A stretch of 32,271 bases of DNA from assembly GCA_947496065.1 (NCBI GenBank), contig CANMBF010000028.1:1-32271 (forward strand), given 5' to 3'. The notes below the pieces were generated by a model. The model saw nothing but the letters and a program-made list of their open reading frames with translations. It did not search any database and was not told the origin of the DNA. How positions within the stretch are numbered: the stretch's first letter is position 1; each line of letters starts with the position of its first letter. The position numbers were made by a program, and so were the translations under genes. Positions 7,501 through 15,571 of this stretch are shown here, in pieces. This DNA comes from Bacteroidota bacterium. GTDB taxonomy: Bacteria > Bacteroidota > Bacteroidia > NS11-12g > UBA955.

Positions 7501-9111
7501 TTACCACTTCTTTTTAATCTGCATTACAAAGCGAAAGCCTAGATTGGCATCAGGGTTTTCATAGGTTTCTCTTGCTCTTATTTGGATATAATATTGCGAG
7601 GAGTTCCAACTCCCACCTTTGCTTACACCTTTTTGTTCTATCATTTCGGCTACATTGCCCGAGCAGTTGAATAAACCAAAATTGTTTGGAAAATAACTGT
7701 TAATGGGTGTTGCGAATTCAGTGCCATCGGCAATTCTGCTAATTGTTGAGTCGCCATTAGGATAACGGTAGTAATGGTCACCTAGGCTATCTCTGTATAA
7801 ATAGTCTTCTTCTAAAGGACAGAAATTCGCTAAATAGCAACCCCTGTTATTCCTATAATAAGGACCACCCCAAGGATAGGTATTCATTCCCTCTTTGCCC
7901 GTGCTGGCCATGTATTCCCATTCTGATTCGTTAGGCAGTTTGAATACCACTTCCTTAAATTTTCGGTTGGGATCCTGGTGGTATTTTTGTGTAAGCCAAG
8001 CACAAAAATGTTGTGCAGCTTCATAGGTTATATTGACTACAGGATAATTGTCAAAAAGCTTGTGTTGACCATATTGGTTATAATAGTAATACCGCGTAAA
8101 TTTTTTCCAATTGTTGTATTGAATGCTATCTTTAAATTGTCTTGTTTCTAATAGGTACTGATCATAAAAGTAATTGGTGGTTTCACTTAATGCAGCATAT
8201 AAACTATCCTCTATAAACTTTACTTGTCCATCAATCCATTTGGAGGTAATATCAGCTGCTTTTTTAATAGGAGGATTTTTATAGCTAATGATTTCCATAA
8301 CCGGTCGGAAACCCACACCGCTACTCGCAGCAGAATCGGCATATGATTCAGCAGAAATGTTAATTCTTGCGTTGTATGCATTGCTCATCCAACTACCGCC
8401 CTTGGCCTTATTTTTTTCTTCTATCCATTCTGAAACATTGCCACAAATATTATACAAGCCAATTTGATTGGGCCAGTATGATTCAACAGGTGTTGTAATA
8501 AATCCTCCATTGCTAAATGAACCATCTACAGAACTTAACAAATGGTCAGCAATGGCAATGTTTAACATGATTTTACCTTGGTCCTTTTTTTGACAATTGT
8601 TCATGCGTATTGAATTGCCGGGCCATGGGTAAACCGCTGTTTCAGGCAATCCCCCGCGCGCGGCCTTCATCCACTCTTTTTCCGAAGGTAAGCGCACAGC
8701 GATTTTTGCAAAATTGCTTGTTTTAAATTCGGACGACTCCATAAGGCGATTGGCCATCCATTGGCAATAGGCTTGTGCTTTGTACCAAGAGATGCCTACG
8801 ACAGGAAAATCTGCATAGGCAGGATGTCTGAAATAATATTCTACAAAGGGTTCATTGTAGCTAAATCTTGTTCGCCATATGGTTGTATCTGGTAATACTT
8901 TTTTATAGGTATCTAGTCCTTTCTTTTGATAAACCCAATTGATGAATTTTAAATATTGGCCATTCGAAATCTCCGTTTTAGAAATCAATAAATAAGGGGC
9001 ATTCACATACGAAAAATTGTTTTTACTGAAAAACGATTGGTCGGATTTGCTTTGTGCTAGTCCCAAGTTAAAAAAAGCAATCCCAATAATGAAGAGTAAA
9101 ATTTGTCTCAT
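7501..9111 (-). CDS. GldJ/GldK-like protein with two tandem formylglycine-generating-enzyme-fold domains
   Basis: About 536 residues starting MRQILLFIIGIAFFNLGLAQ, a signal peptide. An upstream ATG at 9138 is rejected because a -7 box overlaps it. Two FGE-sulfatase (SUMF1/EgtB/PvdO-type) domains follow at roughly residues 36-275 and 310-532. The first has the segment YNEPFVEYYFRHPAYADFPVV, which resembles GldJ and GldK of the gliding/T9SS machinery. Both end in the fold's GGSW motif (GGSWMSNAYNARI and GGSWNSSQYYIQI), but the copper-binding/catalytic cysteines expected after it are Ser/Asn, so a structural role is likelier than catalysis. No gldLMN neighbours are present. It is likely periplasmic or outer-membrane-associated; exact orthology is unsettled. 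Confidence 0.82.
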   Translation of the reverse strand: MRQILLFIIGIAFFNLGLAQSKSDQSFFSKNNFSYVNAPYLLISKTEISNGQYLKFINWVYQKKGLDTYKKVLPDTTIWRTRFSYNEPFVEYYFRHPAYADFPVVGISWYKAQAYCQWMANRLMESSEFKTSNFAKIAVRLPSEKEWMKAARGGLPETAVYPWPGNSIRMNNCQKKDQGKIMLNIAIADHLLSSVDGSFSNGGFITTPVESYWPNQIGLYNICGNVSEWIEEKNKAKGGSWMSNAYNARINISAESYADSAASSGVGFRPVMEIISYKNPPIKKAADITSKWIDGQVKFIEDSLYAALSETTNYFYDQYLLETRQFKDSIQYNNWKKFTRYYYYNQYGQHKLFDNYPVVNITYEAAQHFCAWLTQKYHQDPNRKFKEVVFKLPNESEWEYMASTGKEGMNTYPWGGPYYRNNRGCYLANFCPLEEDYLYRDSLGDHYYRYPNGDSTISRIADGTEFATPINSYFPNNFGLFNCSGNVAEMIEQKGVSKGGSWNSSQYYIQIRARETYENPDANLGFRFVMQIKKKW

Positions 9112-9135
9112 AAAAATACCTAACGCAAGTATAGG

Positions 9136-9143
9136 CAAAAATA
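9136..9143 (-). promoter_or_regulatory. -7 element for the GldJ/GldK-like gene
   Basis: The minus strand reads TATTTTTG, an exact TAnnTTTG match 24 bases before the ATG at 9111. Its overlap with the upstream ATG at 9138 supports the shorter start, where the signal peptide also begins. Confidence 0.55.
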
Positions 9144-9216
9144 GTATGCTTGCAGCATGTTTGCTTGATATATAGGCCTTAACTATCGAATTATAAACTT
9201 GTACAATAGGGTGGGC

Positions 9217-9247
9217 TTTGTATTATTGAAAAAATAGATTAACTTTG
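9217..9247 (+). promoter_or_regulatory. guaB promoter (-33 TTTG, -7 TAACTTTG)
   Basis: TTTG at 9217-9220 is separated by exactly 19 bases from TAACTTTG at 9240-9247, the full Bacteroidota housekeeping consensus. The guaB ATG is 30 bases further on. This is one of the two best promoters in the window. Confidence 0.85.
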
Positions 9248-9277
9248 CACCGCAAATAACCATATTAACTATTTGCA

Positions 9278-10768
9278 ATGGCTAAGCCTAAATCTTCCAA
9301 AATCAACTTCTCTTCCAAAATCTTTTCTGATAGTCTTACGTTCGATGATGTCCTTGTATTGCCGCGTTACAGCGAAATACTGCCAAGAGACGTTGTGACG
9401 AGTACACAACTAACCAGAAACATTCGCATTAATATTCCTGTCGTTTCTGCTGCTATGGATACTGTTACCGATAGTAACATGGCCATCGCCATAGCGCGCG
9501 AAGGTGGAATTGGTATCATCCATAAAAACATGACCATACTTCAACAAGCCAAGGAAGTGACCAAGGTGAAAAGAAGCGAAAGTGGGATGATACAAAATCC
9601 AATCACATTAACTGGCGAAGCAACTTTAAGAGATGCTTTAAAGTTGATGAAGGACAACCACATTGGGGGTATTCCAATTGTTGATGGCACAGGCAATTTA
9701 ACGGGTATTATTACCAACCGCGATTTAAGGTTCGAGAAAAATACAAGCAAAAAAATTAAAGAAGCCATGACCCAAAAAAGTTTAGTAACGGGCGAGATTG
9801 GTACCGATTTAATTAAAGCCGAAGGTATTTTACAAAAACACAAAATTGAAAAATTACCGATTGTAGATAAAAAAGGCAAGTTGGTTGGTTTGATTACTTA
9901 TAAAGATATTCTCAAAGTTAAAAGTCACCCAAAAGCGTGTAAAGATAAATTTGGTAGATTATTAGTGGGAGCCGCAGTTGGCATTACGGCCGATACTTTA
10001 GACCGTGTAAAAGCATTGGTTGAAGCAGAAGTTGATGTCATCACTTTGGATACCGCTCATGGTCATTCGAAAGGTGTCATCACAGAGTTGAAAAAAATCA
10101 AAAAAGCATTCCCTAAATTAGATGTAATAGTAGGTAATGTGGCCACTGGTGCTGCAGCCAAAGCGCTAGCCGATGCTGGTGCCGATGCTGTAAAAGTAGG
10201 GGTGGGTCCGGGTAGTATCTGTACCACCCGTATCATTGCTGGTATTGGAGTGCCGCAACTCTCTGCCATTATGCATTGTGCCGAAGCGTTGCAAGGTACT
10301 GGTGTGCCTGTAATTGCCGATGGTGGAATCCGTTATAGTGGCGATTTAGTGAAAGCCATCGTCGCTGGTGCAAGTACTATCATGGCAGGTAGTTTATTCG
10401 CAGGTACCGAAGAAAGTCCCGGAGAAACCAGTATTTACGAAGGGCGTAAGGTAAAATCATACCGCGGTATGGGCAGTATCGAAGCCATGAAAGAAGGTAG
10501 TAAAGACCGTTATTTTCAAGAAGCCGAAGACGAAATTGCTAAACTAGTACCTGAAGGCATTGTAGGGACCGTTCCTTTCAAAGGTAAAGTAGGCGAGGTG
10601 CTCTACCAATATGTTGGTGGTTTGAGAGCAGGTATGGGTTATTGCGGTGCTGCAACGATTGAAGATTTGCAAACTGCACAGTTTGTGAGAATCAGTAATG
10701 CCGGTATCAAAGAAAGCCACCCACACGATATTAGTATTACCAAAGAGGCGCCTAACTACAGCCGTTAA
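9278..10768 (+). CDS. guaB: Inosine-5'-monophosphate dehydrogenase
   Basis: A 496-residue IMPDH that oxidises IMP to XMP with NAD+, the committed step to GMP. The TIM barrel begins with [20 protein letters not shown] and is interrupted by a pair of CBS domains (about residues 100-215, [14 protein letters not shown] and [20 protein letters not shown]). The catalytic loop GPGSICTTR contains Cys315. The IMP-binding [10 protein letters not shown] and the flap segment [12 protein letters not shown] follow. Full length, ordinary start, strong promoter. A DUF4340 gene follows 63 bases downstream with no terminator between them. Confidence 0.98.
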   Translation: MAKPKSSKINFSSKIFSDSLTFDDVLVLPRYSEILPRDVVTSTQLTRNIRINIPVVSAAMDTVTDSNMAIAIAREGGIGIIHKNMTILQQAKEVTKVKRSESGMIQNPITLTGEATLRDALKLMKDNHIGGIPIVDGTGNLTGIITNRDLRFEKNTSKKIKEAMTQKSLVTGEIGTDLIKAEGILQKHKIEKLPIVDKKGKLVGLITYKDILKVKSHPKACKDKFGRLLVGAAVGITADTLDRVKALVEAEVDVITLDTAHGHSKGVITELKKIKKAFPKLDVIVGNVATGAAAKALADAGADAVKVGVGPGSICTTRIIAGIGVPQLSAIMHCAEALQGTGVPVIADGGIRYSGDLVKAIVAGASTIMAGSLFAGTEESPGETSIYEGRKVKSYRGMGSIEAMKEGSKDRYFQEAEDEIAKLVPEGIVGTVPFKGKVGEVLYQYVGGLRAGMGYCGAATIEDLQTAQFVRISNAGIKESHPHDISITKEAPNYSR

Positions 10769-10831
10769 TTCAACGCGACTTGTTCTCGCATTGCAGCATA
10801 TTGAACCCAATAAACGTCTATCTCTAAAATC

Positions 10832-11860
10832 ATGAATAAGAAAACCATCATTTTACTCAGCGCAATTGCATTAGTAGTAGCGCTGTTTTTTATATTAAAT
10901 AAAGACAATACCCAAACCCTCAGCACCAATGAGCGCGACTTTGGTTTTAAAGCAACCGATAAGATTGATAAAATTTTTATTACCAATATTCAAAGTAAAG
11001 AGTATGCCTTATTAACCAAAGTGGGAAAGGATGAATGGCGTTTGAATGATAAGTATGATGCAAGTACATCTCAAATTGAATCTATGCTCGAAACCATGCG
11101 AAAAATTCAAGTGAAGAAACCTGTAGCAAAAGATGTGGTAGACAATGTTATTAAACAAATGGTGATTCGTGGAACTAAAGTTGAATTTTATGAAGCGGGC
11201 AAATTGTCAAAAGTGTTTTATGTAGGGGGCAATACGCCTGATGATTTAGGTACTTATTTTTACATGGAAAATGCTAAAGAGCCGTTTGTTTGTCATGTGC
11301 CTGGTTTCAATGGTTTTTTAAGCGGCAATTTCTTTACCAGTATAGAAGCTTGGAGAAGTAAGGTCGTATTTAAAACCAAGGAAGAAGACATTGCCAAAAT
11401 AGATGTCAAATGGCTAGATCAACCCATTGCTTCATTCCAACTTGATAATAAGGGGAATTTGCCAACCTTAATGAGCGGTCCAAAAGTCTATAAAAACAAT
11501 TCCGAAGTAAATCTTAATAAAATAAAATCCTATCTTAAATCTTGGGAATTTTTGTGTTATGAAGGGTTTCCGATCGATTTGGATGCACATAAAATTGATT
11601 CCATAGCACGCACCAAACCAATGGCAATAATAAGTTTAACCGATAAAAGTGGTAGAACTAAAATTCTGACAGTCCATCGCAAAGGATTAAAAGCCGATTC
11701 TTATAAGCAGACCAATGACGAAGGTAATCCAATGGCCTTTGAAATGGAAAATTACTATGCCTTTATCGACGATAATAAAACTGAAATTGTGCAAATTCAG
11801 GATTTTGTTTTTGGCAAAGTTTTGAAACAATTATCCGATTTCTACGTCACTAGAGAGTAA
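10832..11860 (+). CDS. DUF4340 domain membrane-anchored protein
   Basis: A 342-residue protein with one N-terminal hydrophobic segment (residues 4-22, IILLSAIALVVALFFIL) that should act as a signal anchor, leaving a periplasmic domain. The pattern TDKIDKIFITN, then DEWRLNDKYDA and the repeated half-domain, resembles DUF4340, a family often found next to GldG-like ABC transporter auxiliary proteins. No ABC transporter is present here. It follows guaB on the same strand and may be read through from its promoter. It converges with the metalloprotease gene, with 15 bases between stops. Function unknown. Confidence 0.75.
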   Translation: MNKKTIILLSAIALVVALFFILNKDNTQTLSTNERDFGFKATDKIDKIFITNIQSKEYALLTKVGKDEWRLNDKYDASTSQIESMLETMRKIQVKKPVAKDVVDNVIKQMVIRGTKVEFYEAGKLSKVFYVGGNTPDDLGTYFYMENAKEPFVCHVPGFNGFLSGNFFTSIEAWRSKVVFKTKEEDIAKIDVKWLDQPIASFQLDNKGNLPTLMSGPKVYKNNSEVNLNKIKSYLKSWEFLCYEGFPIDLDAHKIDSIARTKPMAIISLTDKSGRTKILTVHRKGLKADSYKQTNDEGNPMAFEMENYYAFIDDNKTEIVQIQDFVFGKVLKQLSDFYVTRE

Positions 11861-11875
11861 GTTCAATAGCTTTTT

Positions 11876-14800
11876 TTAGAGCACTTCAATTTTTGCAGTG
11901 GTCCATTGCATGCCATCATGTATTCTTAGCATGTAAAATCCTTTCGCTATGCCATTTAGATTTAATGCAGTTGAATGATTGAAAAAGCCTGTGGAAATTG
12001 ATTTGCCGTCCATGCTTAACATTTGCCATTCATATGCTTGATTGGTTTCACCTATAACATGTAAAATATCGCCACTCGGTATTGGGTAAACTTGGATCGT
12101 CTGACGAGTAATATTGTTGATGTTTGATTTTACCACCTTAAATGTTTTGGTTAATTCACATGAACAACTGGTGCTACTTGTAACCTTAACTTTAACGGTG
12201 TAATTGCCATCGTTGAAAAATTGATGAACCATGTTATTGTTGGAGCCTGTGGTGCCATCGCCAAAATCCCATTGATAATTGCTGTGGTTATTTTGTGTCA
12301 CCATAAATTTATAACCTCTGCCATCGTAATTAATCCAATAATTTTCAGCACTAAAATCACAGTTTGGATTTTCATTGACAGTGACTTGTTTGCAAATACT
12401 ATCTGCACAGCCTTTGGTATTGGTTTCTTTTAAACAAACCACATAGGAAGTGGCCTTGTTTACCTGCCAAGCCTTGGTAATATCTTTTGTTTTGGAGATG
12501 CCAGCCGATGCCACATTCCATTCGTGAATGACTGGTATAGTATAAGTGCTTTGGTTTTTAAAATAAAAAGAATCACCCGAACAAACCTCATCTTTCACGG
12601 TATAATCCGCTTTAGGGGTTTCGAATATTTCAAAAGTTTTTGTTTGAATGGCTTTGCACTCTTTTGTATTAGCTCTAAAACTAATGGTTAGAGTTTGAGG
12701 AGAAAATTTTTCAGTTGGGTGCAATTGATTGTTATATTTTCTTGTGTTGTTAATGGTCCAATAAAAATCAATAATTGGTTTTCTGTAATTGATACTAGCA
12801 TCTAATTGAGTGGCTTGTTGAGAACAGAAGTTTCGCGCATCAAAATTCACATTTAAAATTTCAGGTTTTACACTGATGCTGGTTGTGTTTTGACAGCCCA
12901 AATCATCGTATACAGTTAATTGAAAGGTCTGTTGCGTAGAATCAACAACTTTGAATTTGATGGTGTTCATGTTTTGTGGATTCCAAAAACCAAGGGTCCA
13001 TTCATTATAAGCAATGGCACGGTTATGAGTGGTTAAATCTACCAATTGCCCAGAGTCGCCATAGCAATATGAACTTATGCCAATAACCGGTTTAGGCTTG
13101 TTGTAAACGGTTACATAGCGAATGGCAGTATCGGAACAACCCGTCACCAAATCGGTGGATTTTAAAACAATGCTATGATTACCCTCGCGACAATAATTTT
13201 TTGCAGGTTGGAATAATGTTTTAGAAGTGGTATCATCAAACTGCCATTTAAATGAATAGGTAGATGCTGAGATATCGGTTGTGTTTTTTAATTTCAAGTC
13301 AGCACAAGGACATGTATTTTTTGCAGTAAAAGAGGGTTTCACATTGCCCACCACAATATAGGATAAAGAGGCGGTGTCTTTGCAGCCATTGCCATAAGAA
13401 GCTTTTAATTCAATGTAGTAATCGGCAGTTGCATTTCTTGCTACCTTGATATTTTTACCACTCAAATTGTAGTTGTTAAAAGGCCCCACAATCCAAGTAT
13501 AACTAATCGGCAATGTTGGTTCGGTATGAACAGAAGAATTGAAGATGGTGAGTGAATCATTCGATTGGCAATATTTTGCAGACATACCATTTAAGTTCGC
13601 AATTGGATTTAAACTGAGTGAAACGGTGGTGGTATCAAAAAATGTTTTCTTACAAACTTCAGTTTTTAGATAAATGGTGTAAGTGCCACTCTTGTTAAAG
13701 TTTTTAACCACATTTTGATTCACCAATGAATCATTTGGTCCAAAATACCAAGTACATTTTCTAGAAACATCACCTAAACTACTGAAGGAAACATTGGTAT
13801 TATTGGTGCCGCAAAATAGCCGCTGGTTCGCAACATAGTGGTCAAAGTTAATGATGGTACTTGTATCACTCACGCCAGCTGCAAGCCATGCTTCTTTGGT
13901 CATGGCCGCTTCAATACCGCAACTGCCGAATAAATCTTTTGCAGCCTTTACATCGAAGGTTGCTATCATGCCAAAATCTGTATTGGGGGTAATATAATTG
14001 AGAATGGCTTGGTAAACTATTTTTACGCCTTTTTCGAATCCCAATCCTTTTACAGCGTAATTGTAACTGTTGTCATTAGTGCCTGTGTCACCATGGGTAA
14101 GGGTGTAAAAGAAATGGTTTTGAACACCCCCATCGCTATGGAAACCACCACCAAAATATTTACCATTATAGGTGTCAGGATTCTGGAAATTTTTAGGTTC
14201 AGCCATGTCGCGAATGCCACCAACCCAAACTTGGTCGCCAACAATCCAGTTAAAATTCGTGCTATCACCTGTGCGTTCGGTGATATACCCTTGAATATCT
14301 GCGAAGCTCTCGTGCAAAGCACCCGACTCGCCACTGTAAACCAATTTTGCGATGCCATCTAAAACACCATGTCCTAATTCATGTCCAACAACATCGAGCG
14401 AAGTGCAAGGCGTAACTGAACCACTAGTGCCTGTATAATAATTGACGTAGTTGCCACCTAAGGTCCAGAATGCATTGCCCGAACTACTAGGTTGTGCGAG
14501 GTTGTACAGCAAGGTGCCTTTATTATCGAAACTGTTAACGTTAAATCGTTTTTTTAATAAATCCATGAGCACTTCTGTACCCCAATGGATATCATTGGTG
14601 CCATAGCTGCTATCGGCCCAATGTTTGGTTTTGTTCCAAAAATCGTTGCCTTGAAATTGCAAAAAAGTCTCAATATACCTTTGCCCATTTTCTCTTAATC
14701 TAAAACTATCCTTCTTTAAAAAATCCGCTTTAATGTTGCGTAGGCCCCTGTATAAAGTTTTAGCTGTGTTCACAGAATCAACATGGGCAATTAAATTTTC

Positions 14801-15427
14801 TTTTAATACAATGGCACCTGTTTGTGTGTTGATGTATATTTTATCGTGCAGTTCACCTTCAATCACTTTAATGCGATAGGCATGGCATAAATAAAACGGC
14901 GATTGTTCATAGCCTGTGGTTGATTTAGCCCAAATTAATTCAGGAATATTGGATTCAGGTTTTGGATTCCAGTTCGATTCTGAACCATTGAAATAATGTT
15001 CGGTTGCAATTGTAAGTGTTTTTTTGGAACTAAGTGAAGCTGCATAATCATCTGGTGTAAATTCAAATAAATCGGTGTTAAAAGATTCAACAACGTTATG
15101 CTGCAAGTGCAAAATAATGGCCGAATGATTGATAGGAATTTGATCCAACATTTGAATATAACGAACATGTCTTAATCCCACTTCATCTGTTTTATCACTT
15201 TCTATTATAAAACTAAAATTTTTATAAGCAGAGTATTGGTTTTTGAACCATAACCAGAAGTTATCTGTTTCGAGGGTAGGTTGGGTAAATTCCGCGTACC
15301 AAGGCAAGGTATTTCCTTGATGATAATGGGCATTTCGTAGTTTTGGAGTTGCGCTTGCATTGGCATATCCACCTATAAAAAGGGTTAAAAACAATATGAA
15401 TGACTTAAGCGTATTTCTTGCGTCCAT
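11876..15427 (-). CDS. Secreted M4 (thermolysin-family) metalloprotease with PKD-like domains and T9SS sorting signal
   Basis: An 1183-residue secreted zinc protease. The signal peptide (residues ~7-24) is followed by a propeptide region to about residue 220. The M4 catalytic domain has the zinc motif HELGH (349-353), the third zinc ligand Glu373 in HESFAD, and His430 in GFHSDGGVQN. Several Ig/PKD-like modules follow, the last with WDFGDGTT near residue 1055. A T9SS type A sorting domain starts near residue 1112 (VYPIPSGDILHVIG ... GFYMLRI). Export through the outer membrane with cleavage of the C-terminal domain is expected. The length and many cysteines suggest a cell-surface or matrix-degrading enzyme. 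The -7 box lies only 4 bases from the ATG. Confidence 0.93.
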   Translation of the reverse strand: MDARNTLKSFILFLTLFIGGYANASATPKLRNAHYHQGNTLPWYAEFTQPTLETDNFWLWFKNQYSAYKNFSFIIESDKTDEVGLRHVRYIQMLDQIPINHSAIILHLQHNVVESFNTDLFEFTPDDYAASLSSKKTLTIATEHYFNGSESNWNPKPESNIPELIWAKSTTGYEQSPFYLCHAYRIKVIEGELHDKIYINTQTGAIVLKENLIAHVDSVNTAKTLYRGLRNIKADFLKKDSFRLRENGQRYIETFLQFQGNDFWNKTKHWADSSYGTNDIHWGTEVLMDLLKKRFNVNSFDNKGTLLYNLAQPSSSGNAFWTLGGNYVNYYTGTSGSVTPCTSLDVVGHELGHGVLDGIAKLVYSGESGALHESFADIQGYITERTGDSTNFNWIVGDQVWVGGIRDMAEPKNFQNPDTYNGKYFGGGFHSDGGVQNHFFYTLTHGDTGTNDNSYNYAVKGLGFEKGVKIVYQAILNYITPNTDFGMIATFDVKAAKDLFGSCGIEAAMTKEAWLAAGVSDTSTIINFDHYVANQRLFCGTNNTNVSFSSLGDVSRKCTWYFGPNDSLVNQNVVKNFNKSGTYTIYLKTEVCKKTFFDTTTVSLSLNPIANLNGMSAKYCQSNDSLTIFNSSVHTEPTLPISYTWIVGPFNNYNLSGKNIKVARNATADYYIELKASYGNGCKDTASLSYIVVGNVKPSFTAKNTCPCADLKLKNTTDISASTYSFKWQFDDTTSKTLFQPAKNYCREGNHSIVLKSTDLVTGCSDTAIRYVTVYNKPKPVIGISSYCYGDSGQLVDLTTHNRAIAYNEWTLGFWNPQNMNTIKFKVVDSTQQTFQLTVYDDLGCQNTTSISVKPEILNVNFDARNFCSQQATQLDASINYRKPIIDFYWTINNTRKYNNQLHPTEKFSPQTLTISFRANTKECKAIQTKTFEIFETPKADYTVKDEVCSGDSFYFKNQSTYTIPVIHEWNVASAGISKTKDITKAWQVNKATSYVVCLKETNTKGCADSICKQVTVNENPNCDFSAENYWINYDGRGYKFMVTQNNHSNYQWDFGDGTTGSNNNMVHQFFNDGNYTVKVKVTSSTSCSCELTKTFKVVKSNINNITRQTIQVYPIPSGDILHVIGETNQAYEWQMLSMDGKSISTGFFNHSTALNLNGIAKGFYMLRIHDGMQWTTAKIEVL

Positions 15428-15431
15428 TTAA

Positions 15432-15439
15432 CAAAAATA
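15432..15439 (-). promoter_or_regulatory. -7 element for the M4 metalloprotease gene
   Basis: The minus strand reads TATTTTTG, an exact TAnnTTTG match, just 4 bases before the ATG at 15427. If used, transcription would start at or next to the start codon, giving a leaderless mRNA. No other in-frame ATG precedes the end of the signal peptide. Confidence 0.5.
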
Positions 15440-15526
15440 AATGATTCGGAGCATTAAAAGTAGAGTTAAAAGAAATTTTAATCTCAAAATTGGGGATAAA
15501 AAACTACCATTTTAATCTAAAATGCT

Positions 15527-15534
15527 TATTTTTG
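15527..15534 (+). promoter_or_regulatory. -7 element of the hppA promoter
   Basis: TATTTTTG matches TAnnTTTG and is followed by GCACCC, the same context seen after other boxes here. It lies 37 bases before the hppA ATG. The -33 box is unclear. Confidence 0.6.
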
Positions 15535-15571
15535 CACCCTTAAAAATTAAAAGAACTGCAATCAAACAAAT

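Noticed and set aside
10769-10831. Terminator between guaB and the DUF4340 gene
   Set aside because: Only a weak GCGA/TCGC dyad with no T run; read-through seems more likely.
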